From the NCBI RefSeq assembly GCF_004136635.1, contig NZ_NOIU01000002.1:990028-1054027 (forward strand): a stretch of DNA of 64,000 bases, read 5' to 3'. Below are positions 43,919 through 52,136 of the stretch, piece after piece. The notes under the pieces were generated by a model. It made no database searches. It saw only the letters and a list, made by a program, of their open reading frames with translations, and was not told where the DNA came from. Positions within the stretch are counted from its first letter, which is position 1. Each line of letters opens with the position of its first letter. Both the position numbers and the translations under genes were made by a program. The stretch is from Rothia halotolerans (lineage in GTDB: Bacteria > Actinomycetota > Actinomycetes > Actinomycetales > Micrococcaceae).

Positions 43919-45208
43919 GTGAGCAATCAACCGAGCAAGATCTTCATCGCCAGGCTGCTGGGCCTGGACGTCTTCGATCCCCTCGGGGACCGCCTGGGGC
44001 GCCTCCGCGACGTCGTCGTGCTCCATCGGCAGGCCCAGCGCGGGACGCAGTGGCCGCTCATCGTCGGCATCGTCGTCGAGGTGCTCGGCAAGCGCCGGGT
44101 CTTCGTCCCGATGACCCGGGTGAACAGCATCGACTCCACGCAGATCATCGTCACCGGGCTGGTGAACCTGCGCCGCTTCGAGCAGCGCGGGGCGGAGGCC
44201 CTGGTGATCGGCGAGATCTTCGACCGCGAGGTGGTGCTGCGGGACGGCTCGGGCAAGGCCACCATCGAGGACTGCGCGATGGAGCAGACCAGGAACGGGG
44301 ACTGGAAGCTCTCGGAGCTGTTCGTCCGCCGCACCGGCACCGGCGGCGGGCTCATGCGCCGCAAGGGCGAGGCGCTGGTGGTCTCCTGGGACGAGACGCT
44401 CTACGAGACCACCCTGGATCCCCAGGGCGCCCAGCACTTCCTCGCGACCCACGAGGACACCCAGCCCGCCGACCTCGCCGACGCCCTGCACGACCTCAAC
44501 GAGAAGCGCATGCTCGAGGTCGCCGAGGAGCTCCAGGACGAGCGCCTGGCCGACGTCCTGCAGGAGCTGCCCGAGGAGGACCAGTTCCAGATCCTCGCCA
44601 GCCTGGACATCACCCGCGCCGCGGACATCCTGGAGGAGATGGAGCCCGACGACGCCGCGGACCTCCTCGGCCTGTTCACCGACGCCCAGCGCGAGGCCCT
44701 GCTCGGCCGGATGGAGAAGGAGGAGGCCGACGACGTCCGCCGCCTCCTGGAGTACGAGGAGGGCACCGCCGGCTCGCTCATGACCCCGGTCCCCATCATC
44801 CTGCCGCCCGAGGCCACCGTGGCCGAGGCGCTGGCGCAGGTGCGCCAGGAGGACATCAGCCCGGCCGTCGCCGCGGCGGTGCTGGTCTGCCGGCCCCCGC
44901 TGGAGACCCCCACGGGCCGCTACATCGGCATGGTCCACATGCAGCAGCTGCTGCGCTACCCGCCGCCGGAGCACGTGGGCAACATCATCGACCGCAGCAT
45001 CGAGCCGGTCTCGGACATGGCGACCCTCGAGGAGGTCTCCCGCGTGCTCGCGACCTACGACCTGACCCTCATCCCGGTGGTCAACGAGCACGACCGCCTG
45101 GTCGGCGCCGTGACCATCGACGACGTCCTGGACGCCCTGCTGCCCGAGGACTGGCGCACCAACGACGACGGCACCCCGGTGCGGAAGGTGAGCCGCAGCT
45201 TTGAGTGA
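43919..45208 (+). CDS. Soluble PRC-barrel / MgtE N-domain / CBS-pair protein
   Basis: 429 residues with no transmembrane segment. Domains in order: PRC-barrel-like (about 5-80, with VFDPLGDRLGRLRDV), a second PRC-like segment, an MgtE N-terminal superhelical domain (about 180-290, with LPEEDQFQIL and EEMEPDDAADLL), and a CBS pair (about 290-415). It matches the cytosolic magnesium-sensing part of MgtE channels, but the channel domain is absent, so it cannot transport alone. Its end overlaps the DUF1003 gene by 8 bp. Inference: it senses Mg2+ or nucleotides for a membrane partner, perhaps DUF1003. Confidence 0.85.
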   Translation: MSNQPSKIFIARLLGLDVFDPLGDRLGRLRDVVVLHRQAQRGTQWPLIVGIVVEVLGKRRVFVPMTRVNSIDSTQIIVTGLVNLRRFEQRGAEALVIGEIFDREVVLRDGSGKATIEDCAMEQTRNGDWKLSELFVRRTGTGGGLMRRKGEALVVSWDETLYETTLDPQGAQHFLATHEDTQPADLADALHDLNEKRMLEVAEELQDERLADVLQELPEEDQFQILASLDITRAADILEEMEPDDAADLLGLFTDAQREALLGRMEKEEADDVRRLLEYEEGTAGSLMTPVPIILPPEATVAEALAQVRQEDISPAVAAAVLVCRPPLETPTGRYIGMVHMQQLLRYPPPEHVGNIIDRSIEPVSDMATLEEVSRVLATYDLTLIPVVNEHDRLVGAVTIDDVLDALLPEDWRTNDDGTPVRKVSRSFE

Positions 45209-45914
45209 GACGCGCAAGACCCGCAGCCCCCGCCTCCCCCAGCGGCTCGCCTCGCTGGACACCCCCCTGGAGGCCCGCCCCAGGTGGTACCGGAGGTACC
45301 GGCCCAATCCGGAGGCCTTCGGCGTCGCCACCGAGTCCTTCGCCCGCTGGATGGGCACGCCCCAGTTCCTGCTGTGGATGACGGTCTTCGTGACCGTGTG
45401 GCTGGCGTGGAACACGCTCATGCCGGAGCACCTCCAGTTCGACCCGCGGGCCCTGAACTTCACCCTGCTGACCCTGATGCTCTCCCTGCAGGCCTCCTAC
45501 GCCGCGCCGCTGCTGCTGCTGGCGCAGAACCGGCAGGACGATCGCGACCGCGTGGTCGCGGAGGAGGACCGGAAGCGGGCCCAGCAGAACCTGGCGGACA
45601 CCGAGTACCTGACCCGGGAGATCGTCTCCCTGCGCATCGCCCTGCGCGAGGTCGCCACCCGCGACTTCGTCCGCTCCGAGCTGCGCGACCAGCTCGAGGA
45701 GCTGCTGGCGGAGCACGGGGAGCGCGAGGAGCAGCGCCCGGCGCCGCAGGAGGGGGCGCCCCGGCGCCGGCAGCAGGCCGGCACGGCCGAGTCGCGGACC
45801 TCCATCCTGGACATCGTCGAGCCGGAGCCCGCCGCGCAGGGCGGCGCCCGGAGCGAGCGGAGCACCCACGAGTCGCCGCGGGAGCGGCAGGACGAGGAGC
45901 GAGATGACCGATAG
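45201..45914 (+). CDS. DUF1003 membrane protein
   Basis: 237 residues, function unknown. Two hydrophobic helices (FLLWMTVFVTVWLAW, about 55-70, and LTLMLSLQASYAAPLLLLA, about 88-108) are followed by the conserved NRQDDRDR start of a charged, probably coiled-coil region; the last ~70 residues are acidic and low-complexity. The TTG start at 45201 overlaps the previous gene by 8 bp, and the end overlaps mrp by 11 bp, so the three genes are translationally coupled. Confidence 0.87.
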   Translation: MSETRKTRSPRLPQRLASLDTPLEARPRWYRRYRPNPEAFGVATESFARWMGTPQFLLWMTVFVTVWLAWNTLMPEHLQFDPRALNFTLLTLMLSLQASYAAPLLLLAQNRQDDRDRVVAEEDRKRAQQNLADTEYLTREIVSLRIALREVATRDFVRSELRDQLEELLAEHGEREEQRPAPQEGAPRRRQQAGTAESRTSILDIVEPEPAAQGGARSERSTHESPRERQDEERDDR

Positions 45915-47079
45915 CGCGCGGAGCGAGCTGTGGAGCGCCCTGGACGGCGTCGTCGACCCCGAGCTGAGGCGGCCCATCACGGAGCTGGACATGGTCACCG
46001 GGGCCGAGCTGGAGGAGGGCGTCGCGCGGATCGGCGTCCAGTTGACCATCGAGGGGTGCCCCATGCGCGGGACCATCGAGGACGACGTCCGGCAGGCCGT
46101 CGGCCGGGTCCCCGGGGTGCGGGAGGTCCGCGTCGAGATCTCCTACATGGACGCCGAGGCCCGCCGGCGCCTGCGCGACAGGCTGGGCCACACCAAGACC
46201 AACCCCTTCGCCGATCCCGCGAACCTCACCCGCGTCTACGCGATCGCCTCGGGCAAGGGCGGGGTCGGGAAGTCGACCGTCACGGTCAACCTCGCGGCCT
46301 CCCTGGCCGCGAGCGGGCTGTCCGTGGGCATCGTCGACGCCGACGTGCACGGGTTCTCGGTCCCCGGCCTGCTGGGCATCACCCAGCCGCCGACGAAGGT
46401 CGAGGACATGATCCTCCCGCCGGTGGTGGAGGTGCCCCCGGAGCGGCGTCGCCCCGACGCGGGATCGGCCGGGTCCGAGCCCGACGCCGGCTCCATCCGC
46501 GTCATCTCGATCGGCATGTTCCTGCCGGACAACCGGCCGGTGGCCTGGCGCGGGCCGATGCTGCACCGCGCGCTCGAGCAGTTCCTGACCGACGTCCACT
46601 TCGGCGACCTGGACGTGCTGCTGCTGGACCTCCCGCCGGGCACGGGCGACATCGCGATCTCGATGTCCCAGCTGGTCCCCAGCGCGGGGCTGGTGGTGGT
46701 CTCGACCCCGCAGCACGCCGCCGTCGACATCGCCGAGCGCGCCGGGACCATGTCGCTGCAGACCGGCCAGGAGGTGGTGGGGGTCGTGGAGAACATGGCG
46801 GCCATGACCATGCCGGACGGGTCGCTGCTGGAGATGTTCGGCTCCGGAGGCGGGCGCCTGCTCGCGGAGCGGCTCTCCCGGAGCACCGAGCGGGACGTCC
46901 CGCTGCTGGGCTCGGTGCCGCTGGACCCCGCGCTGCGCGAAGGGGGCGACGCCGGCGTGCCGGTGGTCTGGTCCGCTCCCGGCTCCCCCTCCGCCGAGGC
47001 GCTGGAGGATATCGCGGAGAGCCTCCGACGCCGCGGCCGCGGCCTGGCGGGCCGGCCTCTGCCGGTCACGCTCACCTGA
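45904..47079 (+). CDS. mrp: Mrp/ApbC (NBP35-family) P-loop ATPase with MIP18 domain
   Basis: Fe-S cluster carrier or assembly ATPase. 391 residues. The N-terminal MIP18 (DUF59) domain has C52 in EGCPMRGT. The deviant Walker A GKGGVGKST (117-125) and the LDLPPGTGD switch region mark the Mrp family. The CxxC pair of some Mrp proteins near the C-terminus is not present, as in many actinobacteria. It overlaps the DUF1003 gene by 11 bp and converges with tatB. Confidence 0.93.
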   Translation: MTDSARSELWSALDGVVDPELRRPITELDMVTGAELEEGVARIGVQLTIEGCPMRGTIEDDVRQAVGRVPGVREVRVEISYMDAEARRRLRDRLGHTKTNPFADPANLTRVYAIASGKGGVGKSTVTVNLAASLAASGLSVGIVDADVHGFSVPGLLGITQPPTKVEDMILPPVVEVPPERRRPDAGSAGSEPDAGSIRVISIGMFLPDNRPVAWRGPMLHRALEQFLTDVHFGDLDVLLLDLPPGTGDIAISMSQLVPSAGLVVVSTPQHAAVDIAERAGTMSLQTGQEVVGVVENMAAMTMPDGSLLEMFGSGGGRLLAERLSRSTERDVPLLGSVPLDPALREGGDAGVPVVWSAPGSPSAEALEDIAESLRRRGRGLAGRPLPVTLT

Positions 47080-47134
47080 GCCGCGGCCGGACCGGGGGTG
47101 TTGCGCCCGGGCCGGGAGCCCGCGGAGCGTCCGC

Positions 47135-47491
47135 TCAGGTGGCCTCGGAGTCGAAGGGCGCGGGCTGGCCCGGGGTCAGGCGGCGGAGGTTCTGCTGCGG
47201 CGGGGCGGCCTTCTCCCGCTCGGCGGCGGCCTCCTCCTCGTCCTCCATGAGGGCCTCGCGGACGATCCGCCGGGGGTCGTACTGCCGCGGGTCGTAGGCC
47301 CGCCAGTTGATCTCGGACAGCTCGGGTCCGAGGGAATCCTTGATGCCGTCCTTGGCGTCCACGGCCGTGCGGCGGAGTCCCTTGATGAAGTCCTTGAGCT
47401 GCCGGGCGTACTCCGGCATGCGCTCAGGACCGATCACGAAGAAGACGATGATCGCCAGAACCAGGAACTCGGCGCCGTTGATTCCAAACAC
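47135..47491 (-). CDS. tatB: Twin-arginine translocase subunit TatB
   Basis: Membrane receptor component for folded twin-arginine proteins. 118 residues: a short N-terminal membrane helix (FGINGAEFLVLAIIVFFVIG), the conserved GPERMPEYARQLKDF hinge and amphipathic helix, then a charged tail. TatB is favoured over TatA by the Glu in the membrane segment, the length and the position beside mrp. The GTG start at 47491 has no ribosome site but follows a -10 box by 6 nt; an overlapping ATG at 47493 is out of frame. Confidence 0.92.
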   Translation of the reverse strand: MFGINGAEFLVLAIIVFFVIGPERMPEYARQLKDFIKGLRRTAVDAKDGIKDSLGPELSEINWRAYDPRQYDPRRIVREALMEDEEEAAAEREKAAPPQQNLRRLTPGQPAPFDSEAT

Positions 47492-47503
47492 ATAGGAAGA
47501 TTA
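47492..47503 (-). promoter_or_regulatory. Leaderless promoter of tatB
   Basis: TAATCT on the minus strand (47503-47498), then TCCTAT and the GTG. Confidence 0.55.
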
Positions 47504-47532
47504 CCAGTCCCCGCCTGGGGCTGAGCTGGGTC

Positions 47533-47721
47533 TCACCCGCCTCCCTGCCCGGCCCCGGTAGTGATGGGCTCGAGGCAGTCCTGCAGGCTGCGCGCCTCCT
47601 CGGCGGTGATCTCGAGGACGAGCCGGCCTCCCCCCTCCAGCGGGATGCGCATGATCAGCGAACGTCCCTCCCGGGTCACTTCCATGGGGCCCTCGCCGGT
47701 CCTCGGCTTCATAGCGGCCAT
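47533..47721 (-). CDS. DUF3117 small protein
   Basis: Actinobacterial protein of 62 residues, function unknown, beginning MAAMKPRTGEGPMEVTREGR and containing a RLVLEITAEEARSLQDCL segment. The ATG at 47721 is supported by AAAGGAA. A TATCAT box on the minus strand at 47789-47784 would give a leader of about 60 nt. It lies 41 bp upstream of the tatB start on the same strand. Confidence 0.9.
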   Translation of the reverse strand: MAAMKPRTGEGPMEVTREGRSLIMRIPLEGGGRLVLEITAEEARSLQDCLEPITTGAGQGGG

Positions 47722-47836
47722 CGGAGATTCCTTTCGGGTCGAGTGACGCTCCGCTCGCGAAGGCGGCGTGTCGGGACCCCTCCATGATAGCCCGCCTCGT
47801 CCACGGCTTGTGATCCAGCTTACGCCGTCAGGCGGA

Positions 47837-49102
47837 TCAGGGCGGGTAGTCGCCGCCGCCCGGCAGCTCCTGCCAGTGCCACAGCCAGCCCACCCAGACG
47901 AGCTGCCCGATGGCCGCACCCACCAGCAGCAGCGCCCGGTAGGCGCGCGAGCGGGAGGCGGCCGCCAGCGGGGCCGCGAGGGGGAAGAGGGGCAGCAGGA
48001 GGCGGAAGGTCGAGGTCTGCGGGAACAGGAAGGCCAGCAGGTAGACCAGGTAGCACGCGCACCACAGCCGCAGCCGGCAGGGCAGCGTGGCCACGGCCGC
48101 CCGCGAGCGCAGCGCGAGGGCGAACCCGCCCACCAGCACCACCAGGACGAGCGGACCCAGCGGGCCCAGGTAGGCCAGCGACTGCTCGAGCCACGGCTGG
48201 AACGGCAGCAGGTGCTCGCCGCGCCACGCGGTCTCGGCGGCGGTGTAGGCGTCCGGGCGGCCGGTGACCGCCCAGGCGGCGAAGAGCCAGCCCAAGGCGC
48301 AGGCGCAGGCCCACAGCGCGAGCGCGAGCGGGCCGCGCGTCCGGCACAGGGCGCTCAGCGCGCGGCGGCGGCGGGAGGCGACGGCGGCGACGTCGTCCCC
48401 CGCCGCCTCCTGCCGGTAGGCCGCCACCGCGCGGACGCACCACCAGATTCCCAGCATCGCCCCCAGCGGCACGCCGATGGGGCGGGAGAGGCAGGCCAGC
48501 GGGACCAGCACCGCGGCGGTCCACGGGCGGTCCCTGAGCACCGCGAGGAGGACCCCAGCCAGGAGCATCAGGGAGAGAGACTCGGCGTAGGGGACCTGCA
48601 GCACGGGGGCCACCGGGTTCAGCAGGACCAGGGCGGTGCAGGTCAGGGCGAAGCGGTCGAGCCCGGCGCCCTCGCCCCGCCGGCGGAAGAGCCGGTACAG
48701 CAGCAGGCTCGCCCCGGCGCCGCACGCCAGGGAGACCGTGCCGCCGGCCGCGTTCCAGCCCAGCCCGGTGACCCCCATGACCGCGCGGACGAGGGCGGGG
48801 TAGAGCGGGTAGAAGGCCCACGCGTTGGGCAGGGTCTCCCCCGAGGGGGAGGCCGGCAGGTCGGCGGGGTAGCCGCCCTCGGCGATCTGCCGGTACCAGT
48901 CCGAGTCCCAGAAGCCGATGAACTCGAGGTACCCCGGCCGGGCGACGCCCCAGGGCGAGGCCCCCTGGTGGCGCGCCACGGTGACCAGGACGAACCAGCT
49001 CCACGCCCGCGTCGCCGCGTAGACGAGGAGCACCACCGCCCACGGGGGCAGGCGGCGGGTGCGGGAGAGGCGGGGCGCGCCCTGCTGGAGCGTGCCGGTC
49101 AC
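47837..49102 (-). CDS. PIG-V-like multi-pass mannosyltransferase
   Basis: Integral membrane glycosyltransferase-like protein, 421 residues, with about nine hydrophobic helices. The motif FWDSDWYRQIAEGGYP after the first helix, and FYPLYPALVRAVMG next, resemble the PIG-V/GT-C family, which uses polyprenyl-phosphate mannose. A role in cell-envelope mannosylation is inferred; the acceptor is unknown. The GTG start at 49102 overlaps the stop of the small upstream gene as GTGA. Confidence 0.85.
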   Translation of the reverse strand: MTGTLQQGAPRLSRTRRLPPWAVVLLVYAATRAWSWFVLVTVARHQGASPWGVARPGYLEFIGFWDSDWYRQIAEGGYPADLPASPSGETLPNAWAFYPLYPALVRAVMGVTGLGWNAAGGTVSLACGAGASLLLYRLFRRRGEGAGLDRFALTCTALVLLNPVAPVLQVPYAESLSLMLLAGVLLAVLRDRPWTAAVLVPLACLSRPIGVPLGAMLGIWWCVRAVAAYRQEAAGDDVAAVASRRRRALSALCRTRGPLALALWACACALGWLFAAWAVTGRPDAYTAAETAWRGEHLLPFQPWLEQSLAYLGPLGPLVLVVLVGGFALALRSRAAVATLPCRLRLWCACYLVYLLAFLFPQTSTFRLLLPLFPLAAPLAAASRSRAYRALLLVGAAIGQLVWVGWLWHWQELPGGGDYPP

Positions 49103-49404
49103 GCGCCGCCGCGCCCGTCGGCTGCTCCGTTGGCGGGTCCGCCGTCCGCGGGGCCGCCGTCCCTGTGACCGGCGCCCGCCGAGCCGGCGGGGCCGGCATC
49201 CGCGTCGTCGGCTCCTTCGGCCTCCGCGCCCTCATGCCCGTTCCAGGAGGGCCCCTCGAGCGGCCCTCGCGCCGGAGGGAGGACCTCGATCCCGTCCCGC
49301 GAGACGTGCTGGGCGGCCGCGAAGCGGTCGGATCCGAGGGAGACGCAGGCGATCAGGGTCCCCGCCAGGACCAGGAGCGTGAGGCCGACGAGAATGACGT
49401 TCAT
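49099..49404 (-). CDS. Small membrane-anchored or lipoprotein-like protein
   Basis: I do not recognise a family. 101 residues from the ATG at 49404: one hydrophobic segment (VILVGLTLLVLAGTLIAC) followed by a Gly/Ala/Asp/Glu-rich exported-looking tail. LIAC fits a lipobox. A GTG six codons upstream (49422) would add an Arg and make a more normal signal peptide, so the start is uncertain. Translational coupling to the PIG-V-like gene suggests a joint envelope role. Confidence 0.6.
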   Translation of the reverse strand: MNVILVGLTLLVLAGTLIACVSLGSDRFAAAQHVSRDGIEVLPPARGPLEGPSWNGHEGAEAEGADDADAGPAGSAGAGHRDGGPADGGPANGAADGRGGA

Positions 49405-49512
49405 CCCCCCATTCTGACGCACGCACCGGCGCCCTCGCCCGTCCGGCCGCGCACGTCATCGCCCGGACCCCTCCGCGACATCGGCGCGAAACAGCCCCGC
49501 TCTAGTCTGACG

Positions 49513-49548
49513 TTACCCAGGACACATATTCTGATATAACTTAGATCA
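49513..49548 (+). promoter_or_regulatory. Promoter and candidate operator of gluABCD
   Basis: TTACCC (49513-49518), a 16-nt spacer and TATAAC (49535-49540), extended by an upstream TG. The 17-bp near-palindrome TGATaTAAcTTAgATCA at 49532-49548 overlaps the -10 and runs past the start region. The area is unusually AT-rich for this window. A repressor bound here would block transcription. Confidence 0.6.
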
Positions 49549-49585
49549 CATTTCCCGCCCACCTCTTCTGTGAAACGTGAGTGCC

Positions 49586-50365
49586 ATGACCACTGAACCA
49601 CTCGGCGAAACCGCGACGATCTCCCAGGCCGGAGGGGAGGTCCGGATGAGCGGGGTCAACAAGCACTTCGGCGACCTGCACGTGCTGAAGGACATCGACC
49701 TCACCGTCCACCCCGGCGAGGTGGTGGTCCTGATCGGCCCTTCCGGCTCCGGCAAGTCGACGCTGTGCCGGACCATCAACCGGCTCGAGACCATCGACGA
49801 GGGCGAGATCACCGTCGACGGCGTGCCCCTCCCCGCGGAGGGCAAGGCGCTGGCCAAGCTGCGCTCCGACGTCGGCATGGTCTTCCAGGCCTTCAACCTC
49901 TTCGCCCACAAGTCGGTGCTCTCCAACGTCATGCTCGGCCCCATGAAGGTGCGCGGGAAGTCCAAGAAGCAGGCCCAGGAGCTGGCCATGGCGCTGCTGG
50001 AGAAGGTCGGCGTCGCCAACCAGGCGCAGAAGCTGCCCGCGCAGCTCTCCGGCGGCCAGCAGCAGCGGGTGGCCATCGCCCGCGCCCTGGCCATGCGTCC
50101 CAAGGTCATGCTCTTCGACGAGCCCACCTCGGCCCTGGATCCGGAGATGATCAACGAGGTGCTCGACACCATGGTCGCGCTGGCCAAGGAGGGGATGACG
50201 ATGATCGTCGTGACCCACGAGATGGGCTTCGCCCGCAAGGCCGCGCACCGCGTCATCTTCCTCTCCGACGGCCAGATCGTCGAGCAGTCCACCCCCGAGG
50301 AGTTCTTCACCAACCCGCAGAGCGAGCGCGCCAAGGACTTCCTCGGCAAGATCCTCAACCACTAG
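49586..50365 (+). CDS. gluA: Glutamate-type polar amino acid ABC transporter, ATP-binding protein
   Basis: Energises uptake by the GluBCD system. 259 residues. Walker [11 protein letters not shown]-loop VFQAFNLF, signature [15 protein letters not shown], Walker [14 protein letters not shown] and the switch His in VVTHEMGF are intact. The start is taken at the ATG 49586; a GTG three codons upstream (49577) is possible, and neither has a strong ribosome site. First gene of a four-gene operon; substrate by homology is glutamate or a related polar amino acid. Confidence 0.9.
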   Translation: MTTEPLGETATISQAGGEVRMSGVNKHFGDLHVLKDIDLTVHPGEVVVLIGPSGSGKSTLCRTINRLETIDEGEITVDGVPLPAEGKALAKLRSDVGMVFQAFNLFAHKSVLSNVMLGPMKVRGKSKKQAQELAMALLEKVGVANQAQKLPAQLSGGQQQRVAIARALAMRPKVMLFDEPTSALDPEMINEVLDTMVALAKEGMTMIVVTHEMGFARKAAHRVIFLSDGQIVEQSTPEEFFTNPQSERAKDFLGKILNH

Positions 50366-50441
50366 GCCACCCACACCGCCGGGCGCCGCCCGGCATCCCG
50401 CCGGCCCCCGGGCCGGACTCGCATCACATAAGGAGCACTCC

Positions 50442-51308
50442 ATGTCACTCGGCACCTCCGGACCCCGTACCCTCAGATCCCGCGCCCTCGGCGCCGCGGC
50501 GCTGGCCGCGACCACCGCCCTGGTCCTCACCGGCTGCGGTGGCGGCGGCGACTCCGAGGAGGGCGGCGACGGCGACTCCGTCCGCATCGGCATCAAGTAC
50601 GACCAGCCCGGCCTCGGCTACCAGGACGGCAGCGAGTACACCGGCTTCGACGTCGACGTCGCGAAGTACGTGGCCAACGAGCTGGGCTACGCCGAGGACC
50701 AGATCGAATGGGTCCAGGCCCCCTCCGCCAACCGCGAGAACATGCTGCAGAACAACCAGGTCGACATGATCTTCGCGACCTACTCCATCACCGACACCCG
50801 CAAGGAGAGCGTGGACTTCGCCGGCCCGTACTTCGTGGCGGGCCAGGACCTGCTGGTCACGGCCGACAACACCGACATCACCGGGCCGGGGGACCTGGAG
50901 GGCAAGAACCTCTGCTCCGTGCAGGGCTCCACCTCCGCCCAGACGATCAAGGATGACTACGCCCAGGGCACCAACCTCGTCGAGCAGACCGGCTACGCCG
51001 ACTGCCTGGGCGCCCTGGAGGCCGGCAACGTCGACGCCGTGACCACCGACGACATCATCCTCGCCGGCCTGGCCTCGACCGACGCCAACCGCGGCAAGTT
51101 CAAGGTCGTGGGCAACACCTTCACGGAGGAGCGCTACGGCGTCGGCCTGCCGAAGGGATCCGACCAGTGCGCCGCCATCGGCGAGGCCATCAACAAGATG
51201 GTCGACGATGGCGACTGGGAGAAGGCGGTGACCGATAACACCGAGGGCGCCGACTACCAGTACAACACCGAGCTCAACCCGCCGACTGCGGCCGACGGCT
51301 GCGCCTGA
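50442..51308 (+). CDS. gluB: Amino acid ABC transporter substrate-binding lipoprotein
   Basis: Extracytoplasmic binding protein, 288 residues. The signal peptide has Arg residues, a hydrophobic core and lipobox LTGC with C32 as lipid anchor, then a Gly/Asp/Glu-rich linker. The type II periplasmic binding fold follows (GFDVDVAKYVANELGY; FATYSITDTRKESVDFAGPY). AAGGAG precedes the ATG by 8 nt, much stronger than for its neighbours, which fits high expression of the binding protein. Confidence 0.93.
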   Translation: MSLGTSGPRTLRSRALGAAALAATTALVLTGCGGGGDSEEGGDGDSVRIGIKYDQPGLGYQDGSEYTGFDVDVAKYVANELGYAEDQIEWVQAPSANRENMLQNNQVDMIFATYSITDTRKESVDFAGPYFVAGQDLLVTADNTDITGPGDLEGKNLCSVQGSTSAQTIKDDYAQGTNLVEQTGYADCLGALEAGNVDAVTTDDIILAGLASTDANRGKFKVVGNTFTEERYGVGLPKGSDQCAAIGEAINKMVDDGDWEKAVTDNTEGADYQYNTELNPPTAADGCA

Positions 51309-51315
51309 GCCACGA

Positions 51316-51350
51316 CGCCGCCTCCGCGCCGGACCGGTGCGGAGGCGGCG
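51316..51350 (+). terminator. Intercistronic hairpin after gluB
   Basis: Perfect 12-bp stem (51316-51327 with 51339-51350), 11-nt loop and no T-tract, in the 144-bp gluB-gluC gap. It may protect the gluB message or terminate part of transcription, giving more binding protein than permease. Confidence 0.6.
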
Positions 51351-51452
51351 ACCGGGCCGTGACGACGGGAGCCCCGCCGGCGCCGCCCTCCCCCAGCTCA
51401 CCCACCACCGGAGAACCACCGTGTCCCCTCGAGCACCGCAGGGAGTGATCGC

Positions 51453-52136
51453 ATGTCCTTCCTGGACCGCTACGCTTCCGTCCTGAGCCAGTACGACGTC
51501 CTCGGGGCCTTCTGGGTCAACATCCAGCTGACCTTCTGGGCCGCCATCGGCTCCTTCGTCCTCGGCTGCCTCCTCGCGCTCATGCGCATCTCGCCCATCG
51601 CGAGCCTGCGCGGCTTCGGCGCGACCTACGTGCAGCTGTTGCGCAACACGCCGCTGACGATCCTGATGTTCATCGCCGTCCTCGGCGTGTGGACCCAGCT
51701 GCAGATCAAGCTCTCCGGCGACTTCCAGCAGAACTTCTTCAACTTCGCCGTCGTCGCCCTGTCCCTCTACCACGCGGCGTTCGTGTGCGAGGCCATCCGC
51801 TCCGGCGTCAACACCGTGCCGGTCGGCCAGGCGGAGGCGGCCCGGGCCATCGGGCTGAGCTTCCTCCCCTCGGCCCGGCTGATCATCTTCCCCCAGGCAC
51901 TGCGGGGGTCCATCACCCCGCTGGGCAACACCCTGATCGCGCTGACCAAGAACACCACGGTGGCCACCGCGGCCTCGGTGGCCGAGGCCTCGGGGCTGAT
52001 GAAGACCATGATCGAGTTCAATTCCGACATCGTGATCGCCATCTTCCTCACGTTCGCGATGTGCTTCGTCGTCATCGTGATCCCGATGGGCCTGATCACC
52101 ACGTGGGCCTCCAGGAAGTGGGCGGTGAAGCGATGA
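51453..52136 (+). CDS. gluC: Amino acid ABC transporter permease GluC
   Basis: His/Glu/Gln-type permease, 227 residues with about five membrane helices. The coupling segment to the ATPase is visible (GVNTVPVGQAEAARAIGLSF, about 110-129). RNTPLTILMF and the FPQALRGSITPLGNTLIALTK region are family-typical. AGGGAG precedes the ATG. The stop overlaps the gluD start as ATGA. Confidence 0.92.
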   Translation: MSFLDRYASVLSQYDVLGAFWVNIQLTFWAAIGSFVLGCLLALMRISPIASLRGFGATYVQLLRNTPLTILMFIAVLGVWTQLQIKLSGDFQQNFFNFAVVALSLYHAAFVCEAIRSGVNTVPVGQAEAARAIGLSFLPSARLIIFPQALRGSITPLGNTLIALTKNTTVATAASVAEASGLMKTMIEFNSDIVIAIFLTFAMCFVVIVIPMGLITTWASRKWAVKR

